Source: an uncultured Erysipelotrichaceae bacterium
GTDB taxonomy: Bacteria; Bacillota_I; Bacilli_A; RF39; UBA660
Direction: 5' to 3'
DNA length: 5,056 nucleotides
Assembly (NCBI GenBank): GCA_902782915.1
Contig: CACZOV010000053.1
Coordinates: 1-5,056 of the forward strand
Every line of letters starts with the position of its first letter. The stretch's first letter is position 1. The notes under the pieces were generated by a model. The model saw only the letters and a list, made by a program, of their open reading frames with translations, made no database searches and was not told the origin of the DNA. Below are positions 1 through 5,056 of this stretch, one piece after another. A program made the translations under genes and the position numbers.

Positions 1-59
1 AAACTAAAGTTGTAAATTCAAGAAGAAGAAAAGGTCGTAAGGAAATTATCAAAAAATAA
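1..59 (+). CDS. rpmH: 50S ribosomal protein L34, C-terminal end (partial)
   Basis: The window opens inside this gene; whole codons run from base 3 to the TAA at 57-59. The 18 visible residues, TKVVNSRRRKGRKEIIKK, carry the SRRRKGRK block that closes bacterial L34 proteins, which are normally about 44 residues long. L34 is a small, very basic protein of the large ribosomal subunit that binds 23S rRNA. The last residues (EIIKK) differ from the common VLSA-type ending, but the tail is variable in the family. The next gene is rnpA, the near-universal bacterial partner of rpmH, which supports the call. The start codon and promoter lie to the left of the window. In Bacillota dnaA is often the neighbour on that side; this is expectation, not something seen here. 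Confidence 0.93.
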   Translation, partial: TKVVNSRRRKGRKEIIKK

Positions 60-85
60 GCCACATTTTAATAGTGGTTTTTTTT
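58..85 (+). terminator. Weak intrinsic terminator or attenuator between rpmH and rnpA
   Basis: CCAC at 61-64 pairs with GTGG at 74-77 around a 9-nt loop. G60-T78, A59-T79 and A58-T80 can extend the stem, and eight T residues follow at 78-85. The GC core is only four pairs, so termination is probably partial. Only 16 bases separate the T-run from the rnpA start and no promoter is visible there. Transcripts from the rpmH side must therefore read through to express rnpA. Confidence 0.55.
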
Positions 86-101
86 GGGATTAGGGATGAT
101 T

Positions 102-440
102 ATGAAAAAAATAAATGTTGTTAAAAGTAATGAAGAATTTAATTTAGTCATGAATAAAGGAAAATGTATTAAAAATAATTACTTTGTTATTTATACAAAA
201 AAAAATAATTTTGATAAATATAGGTTTGGAATAAGTGTTGGAAAAAAAGTAACTAATGCTGTTAATCGTAATAAATTAAAAAGACAAGTGAGAAATATTT
301 TGGATTATCACAAAAATCTCTATTCAAAAGGAAAAGATTATATTATAATAGTAAGAAAGAGTTCTCTTAATGTAGATTATCATATGTTAGAAGAGAATTT
401 GCTAAAATTATTAGAAAAAATTGAAAAGGAGAATATATGA
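102..440 (+). CDS. rnpA: Ribonuclease P protein component
   Basis: This is the protein cofactor of RNase P. It binds the catalytic RNA and the 5' leader of precursor tRNAs, allowing cleavage to the mature tRNA 5' end in the cytoplasm. The 112 residues are a normal length for RnpA. Family landmarks are visible: MKKINVVKSNEEF at the start, RFGISVGKKV at 41-50, the signature basic RNR helix around 52-64 (NAVNRNKLKRQVR), and DYIIIVRK at 79-86. I chose ATG 102 because AGGG at 92-95 lies 6 nt upstream and the protein then begins with the typical MKK. The in-frame TTG at 84 lies within the hairpin T-run, and ATG 96 would overlap the ribosome binding site. The gene follows rpmH as usual, and its TGA overlaps the yidC start (ATGA at 437-440), implying translational coupling. 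Confidence 0.96.
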   Translation: MKKINVVKSNEEFNLVMNKGKCIKNNYFVIYTKKNNFDKYRFGISVGKKVTNAVNRNKLKRQVRNILDYHKNLYSKGKDYIIIVRKSSLNVDYHMLEENLLKLLEKIEKENI

Positions 441-1456
441 AAAATAAGAAAAAGTTAATATTATTATTTTTAATTACTTTACTTGTAACAGGGTGTACAA
501 AAACACTTAAAAATAGTGATAATAAAGTTGTTGTAAATGAAGTAACGGGTCAGAATTTAACTGAAAATATTTTATGTAAACCAACAGATGAAGAGGCAAT
601 TAAATTATATAAGGAAAATAATGTTGACATAGATTCCTTGCCATATTGCTCTTGTAAAAGTGATAAAGTTAATATAGAAGAAACTGTTATAAATGAGGAA
701 ACAGGAGAAGAAGAGATTGTAACTAAAGAAATTGAATGTGAAAGTTTTAATATTTCATCTGGTAAATATGAAGGTCTTTGGACAAGTATTTTTGTAAAAC
801 CACTTGCATATGTTATTTTATTCTTTGGTCGTATTACTAAAAATTATGGATTAGGATTAATTATTACAAGTTTAATTATTAGATTAATTGCATATCCTGT
901 AACAAGAAAAACAGCTATGCAATCAGAATATATGAAAAAAGCAGCTCCAGAAATGGAAAAAATAGAAAAGAAATATGCAAATAAAGATCAAAATGATAAA
1001 GAAGTTATGATGCAAAAATCTCAAGAAATGATGATGGTTTATAAGAAATATAATGTAAGTCCAGTAAGTGGATGTTTACTTAGTTTCTTACAACTACCTT
1101 TATTTATAGCATTTTTAGAAGCAATTAATAGAGTGCCTGCAATATTTGAAGAAAAATTTATTATTTATCATTTAGGAACTACTCCAAGTGTTGGAGTGCA
1201 AAATGGAAATTATTGGTATATTTTAGTTATAGTATTTGTTGCAATAACTACATATTTTTCATTTAAAGCAACTACTAAAGATCAAGCAGCAACATCAAGT
1301 GAAATGGCTGGTCAACAAAAGATGATGATGAATATGTTTACAATTATGATTATTGTAATGTCTATATTCATGACAACAGCCTTAGATATTTATTGGATGA
1401 CAACTAATATATTTACAATTGCACAGAATTTAATTGTTAGAAAGAAGGTTAAGTAA
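437..1456 (+). CDS. yidC: YidC/Oxa1-family membrane protein insertase (lipoprotein)
   Basis: YidC inserts and folds membrane proteins, alone or with SecYEG. The 339-residue product starts with a lysine-rich N-terminus, a hydrophobic stretch and the lipobox VTGC, so C20 should be lipidated after signal cleavage, as in Gram-positive YidC. Hydrophobic segments lie near 115-133, 139-155, 209-229, 259-276 and 300-335, giving the five-helix core. R149 in GLGLIITSLIIRL matches the conserved groove arginine. A charged cytoplasmic hairpin spans about 160-205, followed by the family signature YKKYNVSPVSGC at 202-213. The region between lipid anchor and first helix is about 90 residues. It holds four cysteines (C47, C71, C73, C101) and an acidic stretch at 81-100, which is not standard for the family. 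AAGGAG at 426-431 lies 5 nt before the ATG. jag follows after 1 nt. Confidence 0.96.
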   Translation: MKNKKKLILLFLITLLVTGCTKTLKNSDNKVVVNEVTGQNLTENILCKPTDEEAIKLYKENNVDIDSLPYCSCKSDKVNIEETVINEETGEEEIVTKEIECESFNISSGKYEGLWTSIFVKPLAYVILFFGRITKNYGLGLIITSLIIRLIAYPVTRKTAMQSEYMKKAAPEMEKIEKKYANKDQNDKEVMMQKSQEMMMVYKKYNVSPVSGCLLSFLQLPLFIAFLEAINRVPAIFEEKFIIYHLGTTPSVGVQNGNYWYILVIVFVAITTYFSFKATTKDQAATSSEMAGQQKMMMNMFTIMIIVMSIFMTTALDIYWMTTNIFTIAQNLIVRKKVK

Positions 1457-1457
1457 A

Positions 1458-2069
1458 ATGAAGAAGTATACGTATCAAGCCAAAACATATGAAGAAGCAA
1501 AAAATCAAGCTTTATCAAGTTTGATGGAACAAGAAAATAATTTGTATATAAAAGAAATTGAAAGTTCTAATAAATTATTTAATAAAAAATCTGTAATAGA
1601 AGTTATAAAAAAAGAAGATGTTGTAGAACATATTAAAGAGTTAATTAAAGGTATTACCAGTGATATGGGATTAACAATTAATATGGAGGTAAAAAAAAGA
1701 GAAGACTCTTTAAATATATCAATTTATGCAGACAATAATGCTATTTTAATTGGTAAAAATGCTAAAACTTTAAATGCTTTAACAACTATTATAAGACAAA
1801 GTATTTATAAAGAAATTGGTGAAAATTATAAATTTGTTCTTGATGTTTCTGAATATAAACAAAAAAGAGCATGGATTTTAGAAAAAATGGCAAAGCAAAT
1901 TGCAAGAGAGGTTGCTAAAACTGGTGTTGAAGCAACTCTTGATCCAATGAATTCTTATGAAAGAAGAATTATCCATGAGACATTAAGCCATAATAAAAAA
2001 GTTTATACAGAGTCAACTGGTGTTGAACCTAATAGATGTGTTGTAATTAAATTAAAAGAAAATGAATAA
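1458..2069 (+). CDS. jag: Jag/KhpB RNA-binding protein (Jag-N, KH and R3H domains)
   Basis: Jag (also KhpB or EloR) is a cytoplasmic RNA-binding protein. In other Bacillota it works with KhpA and affects cell elongation and division. The order of domains is typical. A Jag-N domain covers about 1-50 (MKKYTYQAKTYEEA). A type II KH domain covers about 55-130. An R3H domain covers about 140-203, with R169-x3-H173 in ERRIIHE and a STGVEPNRCVVIKL ending. The KH loop reads G99-K100-N101-A102, so the last glycine of the usual GxxG is alanine. ATG 1458 is preferred over the in-frame TTG at 1434 because the product then begins directly with Jag-N. GAAGG at 1444-1448 also precedes it at 9 nt, and the start sits 1 nt after the yidC stop. 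Length, 203 residues, is normal. A strong terminator overlaps its stop codon. Confidence 0.94.
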   Translation: MKKYTYQAKTYEEAKNQALSSLMEQENNLYIKEIESSNKLFNKKSVIEVIKKEDVVEHIKELIKGITSDMGLTINMEVKKREDSLNISIYADNNAILIGKNAKTLNALTTIIRQSIYKEIGENYKFVLDVSEYKQKRAWILEKMAKQIAREVAKTGVEATLDPMNSYERRIIHETLSHNKKVYTESTGVEPNRCVVIKLKENE

Positions 2070-2078
2070 ACTATGTTA
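2059..2078 (+). repeat. Left copy of an imperfect direct repeat flanking the two-gene unit
   Basis: The 20 bases AAAATGAATAAACTATGTTA recur at 4193-4210 as AAAATGATTACTATGTTA. AAAATGA and ACTATGTTA match exactly, with a 2-base length difference between them. Both copies run into A-rich loops of terminators ending in ATAGTTTTT. The match may reflect duplication when the 2160-4180 unit was acquired, or merely a preferred terminator sequence in this genome. Confidence 0.35.
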
Positions 2079-2100
2079 GAAAACTAATATAGTTTTTTTT
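2068..2100 (+). terminator. Intrinsic terminator after jag
   Basis: Bases 2068-2079 pair with 2084-2095 in a 12-bp stem around an AAAA loop at 2080-2083. The stem has one G-T wobble (2075-2088), and a T-run occupies 2093-2100. The left arm begins inside the jag TAA. This closes the rpmH/rnpA-yidC-jag unit and separates it from the next pair of genes. Confidence 0.88.
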
Positions 2101-2109
2101 ATTTCATAA

Positions 2110-2126
2110 TTCGACAAAGTTCGACA
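2110..2126 (+). promoter_or_regulatory. Tandem Spo0A-box-like operator
   Basis: TTCGACA occurs at 2110-2116 and again at 2120-2126, with AAG between them, so the period is 10 bp, one helical turn. TTCGACA is the reverse complement of TGTCGAA, a perfect match to the Spo0A box TGNCGAA. The abrB operator of B. subtilis has the same 7+3+7 head-to-tail layout. No other copy was found in the window. It lies just upstream of the -10-like sequences of the 2160 gene. Binding by Spo0A is inferred, since no regulator gene is in view. Confidence 0.6.
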
Positions 2127-2143
2127 ATTATATATTCTATACT
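2111..2143 (+). promoter_or_regulatory. Probable promoter for the nucleotidyltransferase-phosphodiesterase unit
   Basis: TCGACA at 2111-2116 matches TTGACA at five of six positions. Two -10 candidates follow. TATACT at 2138-2143 (5/6) lies 21 bp away, and TATTCT at 2133-2138 (4/6) lies 16 bp away. The long-spacer option resembles Spo0A-activated sigma-A promoters such as spoIIG, which has a 22-bp spacer. It would, however, leave a leader of only about ten bases. A terminator upstream and a gene downstream make a promoter here likely; the exact elements are uncertain. Confidence 0.5.
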
Positions 2144-2149
2144 AATATC

Positions 2150-2155
2150 AGGAGG
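2150..2155 (+). promoter_or_regulatory. Strong ribosome binding site (AGGAGG) for the 2160 gene
   Basis: A perfect AGGAGG ends 4 nt before ATG 2160. It is the strongest Shine-Dalgarno match in the window, and it fixes the start of the nucleotidyltransferase-like gene. Confidence 0.85.
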
Positions 2156-2159
2156 ATAT

Positions 2160-3068
2160 ATGACAAATGAATTAAAAAGAATTACAAAAGAAATTGATAA
2201 GGAGTTTATTAAGTATTTTATTGCAGATAGAGATATTGAAACTATATTTGTAGTAGGATCAATGGCATATGATGATTACAAAGATAGAATTGATAATGAC
2301 TATGATATTAGAGTCATAGCAAATAATGTAAATCGTGATAAAATTAGTAACTTTGAAAATTTTTTAGTAGATTTAAGTAAAAAGTTAACAACTAAAAAAA
2401 TAGAAGTTGGCTACTCTACTATTGTTGGTCCTGTAAATCATAAGGTATCAAGTAATAAGCAAAATATCTTAATTCATGCAATGATTCATAGAACAGATCA
2501 AATGGATGATTTTTTACCTATTACTCATAAATATCAATATGGAAATAGATATAGAATAGTTTATGGAAAAGATAGTTTAGAGAAATTTAAAAATGTAAGA
2601 TATACAATAGATGAATTGATAAATGCTCACGAAGGACTTATTTATTGCATTGATATGTTAAAAAAACACGAATATAGATATTTAACATGGGATATTAATG
2701 AAAATAAATGTGAATTTAATTACCATTCGATTCCTATGACGGAAGATATTGTATTAGAAAATTGTTTTTATTCTGTGAATAAGTTTATTGATAATTTAAT
2801 GAATTATTGTAGGTGGGAAAATTATGATATTCCTGAGGATAAAATAATATTTTGTATTAGATTACTTGGTCAAAGAAATATTCGAGAAGATACTTTATTT
2901 TTATTACAAAGCTTATTTAATAAAAATGAAATAATGTTAAAAACTTTATTTGCAAATCCTTTAATAGAAACTATTCATTTATTAGAAGAATATAAATTTT
3001 GTATTCAATATTTAGATAGTATATTTCCTAAAAAAGAAGAAAAAAGTAAGAAATTGGTGAAAAATTAA
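2160..3068 (+). CDS. Nucleotidyltransferase-fold protein, uncharacterised
   Basis: The 302-residue protein carries the core signature of the DNA polymerase beta-like nucleotidyltransferase superfamily. A strand ends in G33-S34 (IFVVGSMAY), and 12 residues later comes D47-Y48-D49 (NDYDIRVI). In this superfamily these residues hold the NTP and two catalytic metals. The third carboxylate is less clear; E82 in KKIEVGYS is a candidate on a following strand. From about 140 to 290 the protein looks mainly helical, with no recognised domain and no HEPN RxxxxH motif. There is no signal peptide or membrane segment, so it should be cytoplasmic. Family members adenylylate or otherwise nucleotidylate antibiotics, proteins, RNAs or metabolites; the substrate here cannot be told. 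It has its own promoter region and a strong ribosome binding site. The phosphodiesterase gene begins 5 nt after its stop, suggesting a joint function. Confidence 0.75.
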   Translation: MTNELKRITKEIDKEFIKYFIADRDIETIFVVGSMAYDDYKDRIDNDYDIRVIANNVNRDKISNFENFLVDLSKKLTTKKIEVGYSTIVGPVNHKVSSNKQNILIHAMIHRTDQMDDFLPITHKYQYGNRYRIVYGKDSLEKFKNVRYTIDELINAHEGLIYCIDMLKKHEYRYLTWDINENKCEFNYHSIPMTEDIVLENCFYSVNKFIDNLMNYCRWENYDIPEDKIIFCIRLLGQRNIREDTLFLLQSLFNKNEIMLKTLFANPLIETIHLLEEYKFCIQYLDSIFPKKEEKSKKLVKN

Positions 3069-3073
3069 ACAAT

Positions 3074-4180
3074 ATGGAAGTAAACTATGAAAAAGATAAT
3101 TTAGTAAACTTATCTAATTCTATATTAAAATATTTTGGAATTAAAACATTTCATAATACTATAGAATATGTTGATATTTTATTAAAAGAAAAAAAGTTTA
3201 AAAATGTTATTTTATTTGTATGTGATGGATTAGGTTATTACAATTTAAATCAATGTTTAACTCAAAATTGTTTTTTAAGAAAAAAACAAGTAATGAATTT
3301 AAAAAGTGTTTTTCCATCGACTACCACATCAGCAACAACATCACTTTTGACAGGATTAACTCCATCAGAACATAATTGGTTAGGATGGGATATGTTTTTC
3401 AAAGATACAGCTGAAACTATTTCTTTATATTTAAATAAGGTTAAAGATACTAAAAGTATCCCTAAATTAAATGTATATGATCGAAGTTATATGAAAATAC
3501 AAACTATAGTTGATTTAATAAATAATAATCCATCTAATTTAGCATACTATGCCTACCCTTTTAGTGTTGAAAACAAATGTATAAATCTTGATGAAGTAAT
3601 TAATCGAATAGAAGAGTTAACAAAAGATGGTGATAAAAAGTTTATTTATGCATATATAGAAAATCCTGATAAATTAATGCATAAATATGGAATATATTCA
3701 AATATAGTAAAAGATAAAGTAAAAGAAATTAATAGTAAATTAGAAAGTTTGAGTCGAAAAATAAAAGATACAGTTATCTTTGTAACAGCTGATCATGGTT
3801 TAATTTCAACTAATTATATTAATTTAAAAGAAGATATGAAAGAGTTATATGATATGCTTTCGAGGACTACTTCTATAGAATCTAGATGTGTAGGTTTAAA
3901 GTTAAAAGAAGACATTAATATTAACGAGTTTATTAATTACTATAATAAAAATTTAAAATCAAATTTTCAATTATTATCAGTTAATGAGGTAATAGAAAAT
4001 AAACTTTTTGGAAATGTAGATAGTACTTATTTAAGAGATGCAATAGGAGATTATTTGTTAGTAGCCGTTGGTAATAAATCAATTAATTATGATAATAATT
4101 CTCCAAAATTTAGGGCAAATCATGCAGGATATACAAAAGATGAAATGATAGTTCCTTTAATAGTTATAGAATGCAAGTAA
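3074..4180 (+). CDS. Type I phosphodiesterase / nucleotide pyrophosphatase (alkaline phosphatase superfamily)
   Basis: The 368-residue protein has every landmark of the NPP-like phosphodiesterases, two-zinc enzymes that cleave phosphodiester or pyrophosphate bonds through a threonine nucleophile. D51 lies in ILFVCDGLG and the nucleophile is probably T84 in FPSTTTSATTSLLTG. D199 and H203 lie in NPDKLMHKYG, D240-H241 in FVTADHG, and H350 in RANHAGYTKDEM. These correspond to the six metal ligands and the nucleophile known from mammalian NPP1. No signal peptide or membrane helix is present, so the enzyme should act in the cytoplasm, whereas animal NPPs act outside the cell. ATG 3074 has no good Shine-Dalgarno; GGTGA at 3056-3060 is 13 nt away. 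Translation is probably coupled to the gene 5 nt upstream. No other in-frame start precedes the first motif. The substrate is unknown; phosphonoacetate hydrolase-like or phosphomutase-like relatives are less likely given the SLLTG and PDKLMH motifs. Confidence 0.85.
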   Translation: MEVNYEKDNLVNLSNSILKYFGIKTFHNTIEYVDILLKEKKFKNVILFVCDGLGYYNLNQCLTQNCFLRKKQVMNLKSVFPSTTTSATTSLLTGLTPSEHNWLGWDMFFKDTAETISLYLNKVKDTKSIPKLNVYDRSYMKIQTIVDLINNNPSNLAYYAYPFSVENKCINLDEVINRIEELTKDGDKKFIYAYIENPDKLMHKYGIYSNIVKDKVKEINSKLESLSRKIKDTVIFVTADHGLISTNYINLKEDMKELYDMLSRTTSIESRCVGLKLKEDININEFINYYNKNLKSNFQLLSVNEVIENKLFGNVDSTYLRDAIGDYLLVAVGNKSINYDNNSPKFRANHAGYTKDEMIVPLIVIECK

Positions 4181-4201
4181 AAATTATATAAAAAAATGAT
4201 T

Positions 4202-4234
4202 ACTATGTTAAAAATGTGACATAGTTTTTATTTT
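4202..4234 (+). terminator. Intrinsic terminator after the phosphodiesterase gene
   Basis: ACTATGTTA at 4202-4210 pairs with TGACATAGT at 4217-4225 in a 9-bp stem with one T-G wobble. The loop is 6 nt, and the T-tract TTTTTATTTT spans 4225-4234. The descending arm also contains the -35 box of the mnmE promoter. The left arm is identical to nine bases of the jag terminator. Confidence 0.78.
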
Positions 4235-4244
4235 GTGATATAAT
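4216..4244 (+). promoter_or_regulatory. Sigma-A-type promoter with extended -10 for mnmE
   Basis: GTGACA at 4216-4221 (5/6 to TTGACA) is followed, after exactly 17 bp, by a perfect TATAAT at 4239-4244. TG at 4236-4237 makes it an extended -10 promoter. Transcription should begin near 4251, giving a leader of about 26 nt. This is the best promoter in the window. Confidence 0.85.
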
Positions 4245-4263
4245 CTATACCGAAAAAGTTCTT

Positions 4264-4269
4264 AAGGGG
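4264..4269 (+). promoter_or_regulatory. Ribosome binding site (AAGGGG) for mnmE
   Basis: AAGGGG lies 7 nt before ATG 4277, and the bases around it (TTAAGGGGTGAT) extend the complementarity to the 16S rRNA 3' end. It supports this start, which also gives the standard MnmE N-terminus. Confidence 0.8.
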
Positions 4270-4276
4270 TGATTTT

Positions 4277-5056
4277 ATGAACGATACAATTGCAAGTATT
4301 GCAACAAGTTTAGGTGTTGGAGCAATATCTATTATTCGTGTAAGCGGAAAAGAAAGTATTAAAATAGTAAATAAACTATTTAAAGGAGCTGACTTAGAAA
4401 GTGTTTCTAGTCATACTATTCATTATGGTCATATAGTAAGTAATTCAGAAATAATTGATGAAGTATTAGTAACTGTAATGAGAAGTCCTAAGACATATAC
4501 AACAGAGGATATAGTAGAAATAAATTGTCATGGTGGAATAGCTTCTACTAATAAAGTTTTAGAATTATTATTACTTAATGGATGTCGTATGGCAGATCCT
4601 GGTGAATTTACGAAAAGAGCATTTTTAAATGGAAGAATAGATTTACTAGAAGCAGAAGCAGTATCAGATCTTATTAATAGTGAATCAGATCTAGAAAGAA
4701 AAGTAGCAATTAATGGATTACAAGGGAATTTAAGTATTTTAATTAAAAATTTAAGAGATAAAATATTAAAAATTATTAGTAATATTGAAGTTAATATTGA
4801 TTATCCAGAGTATCAAGATATTTACGAAGTAACTATTGATGATTTGAAAAATGAATTACCATATATTAAAGAAAAATTAGAAAAAATAGTAAAAGATTAT
4901 GAAGATACAAGACTAATATATTCAGGAATTAAAGTTGCAATTGTTGGACGTCCTAATGTTGGAAAAAGTAGTTTACTTAATAAATTATTAGATTCAGAAA
5001 AAGCAATTGTTACAAATATACCAGGTACAACAAGAGATATTGTTGAAGGACAAATA
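4277..5056 (+). CDS. mnmE: tRNA modification GTPase MnmE, N-terminal 260 residues (partial)
   Basis: MnmE (TrmE), with MnmG, installs the carboxymethylaminomethyl-type group on C5 of the wobble uridine U34 in certain tRNAs. It uses a tetrahydrofolate one-carbon unit and GTP hydrolysis. The reading frame stays open for 260 codons to the window edge; the family is about 450-460 residues long. The N-terminal folate-binding domain opens with [23 protein letters not shown] and includes CHGG at 84-87. The conserved block [17 protein letters not shown] spans 117-133. A helical segment leads to the G domain, with the P-loop GRPNVGKS at 224-231 and the G2 motif PGTTRD at 249-254. The remaining G motifs and the C-terminal catalytic cysteine lie beyond the window. 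It has its own promoter, so it is probably not dependent on the upstream pair. Finding mnmE downstream of jag is normal Bacillota order. Confidence 0.97.
   Translation, partial: MNDTIASIATSLGVGAISIIRVSGKESIKIVNKLFKGADLESVSSHTIHYGHIVSNSEIIDEVLVTVMRSPKTYTTEDIVEINCHGGIASTNKVLELLLLNGCRMADPGEFTKRAFLNGRIDLLEAEAVSDLINSESDLERKVAINGLQGNLSILIKNLRDKILKIISNIEVNIDYPEYQDIYEVTIDDLKNELPYIKEKLEKIVKDYEDTRLIYSGIKVAIVGRPNVGKSSLLNKLLDSEKAIVTNIPGTTRDIVEGQI

Noticed and set aside
84..101. Upstream TTG (84) or ATG (96) as the rnpA start
   Set aside because: TTG 84 lies in the hairpin T-run without a ribosome binding site, and ATG 96 overlaps the AGGG that serves ATG 102. Starting at 102 gives the family-typical MKK opening.
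437..440. Mycoplasma-type code with TGA read as tryptophan
   Set aside because: TGA ends rnpA exactly at the ATGA overlap with yidC, the RnpA length is normal, and tryptophan codons in all genes are TGG.
1434..1457. In-frame TTG at 1434 as the jag start
   Set aside because: It would add eight residues outside the Jag-N domain and overlap yidC; ATG 1458 has GAAGG upstream and gives the normal N-terminus.
2882..2888. Further Spo0A-box-like sequences such as TTCGAGA near 2882 and ATCGAA-type sites near 3480 and 3604
   Set aside because: They differ from TTCGNCA/TGNCGAA at important positions, are single, and lie inside coding sequence.
2160..3068. Naming the first gene an aminoglycoside or lincosamide nucleotidyltransferase
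   Set aside because: Only the fold-level GS...DxD signature is shared. Nothing in the remaining sequence identifies an antibiotic-binding family.
2160..4180. MNT/HEPN-type toxin-antitoxin pair
   Set aside because: The nucleotidyltransferase-like protein is far longer than MNT antitoxins, no RxxxxH HEPN motif was found in it, and its partner is clearly a metal-dependent phosphodiesterase.
2101..4200. Insertion sequence or transposon carrying the pair
   Set aside because: No transposase, terminal inverted repeats or clear short target duplication is visible; the flanking similarity consists of terminator sequences.

Overview
The window comes from a very AT-rich bacterium (roughly a quarter G+C by eye). 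It carries the rpmH-rnpA-yidC-jag-...-mnmE gene order that Bacillota usually have beside the chromosome origin. YidC has a lipoprotein signal, as in Gram-positive bacteria. TGA ends rnpA and tryptophan is written TGG, so the code is standard rather than the Mycoplasma type. A low-GC Bacilli/Erysipelotrichia-like or clostridial lineage fits; the genus cannot be named from this sequence.

Layout, all on the + strand. (1) 1-59: the last 18 codons of rpmH (ribosomal protein L34), then a small hairpin with a T-run. (2) 102-2069: the core cluster rnpA (RNase P protein), yidC (membrane insertase) and jag/khpB (KH-R3H RNA-binding protein). These are packed with an ATGA overlap and a 1-nt gap, and end at a strong intrinsic terminator. 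(3) 2110-4180: a two-gene transcription unit placed between jag and mnmE. It encodes an uncharacterised nucleotidyltransferase-fold protein and, 5 nt later, a type I phosphodiesterase/nucleotide pyrophosphatase of the alkaline phosphatase superfamily with all seven canonical active-site residues. (4) 4202-4244: a terminator whose descending arm also contains the -35 box of a near-consensus extended -10 promoter. (5) 4277-5056: the first 260 codons of mnmE, the tRNA U34-modifying GTPase, cut by the window edge.

The core genes are housekeeping: tRNA 5' maturation, membrane protein insertion, RNA binding and tRNA wobble modification. The inserted pair is the accessory part. It has its own control region, where two perfect TTCGACA heptamers lie 10 bp apart. 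This sequence, spacing and orientation match the tandem Spo0A boxes (TGNCGAA on the other strand) known from the Bacillus subtilis abrB promoter. The most interesting hypothesis is therefore a Spo0A-controlled operon pairing a nucleotidyl-transferring enzyme with a phosphodiester-cleaving enzyme. Substrates are unknown, and both the regulation and any writer/eraser relationship are inference. No gap over 300 bases lacks a gene, and no RNA gene, insertion sequence or CRISPR array was seen.
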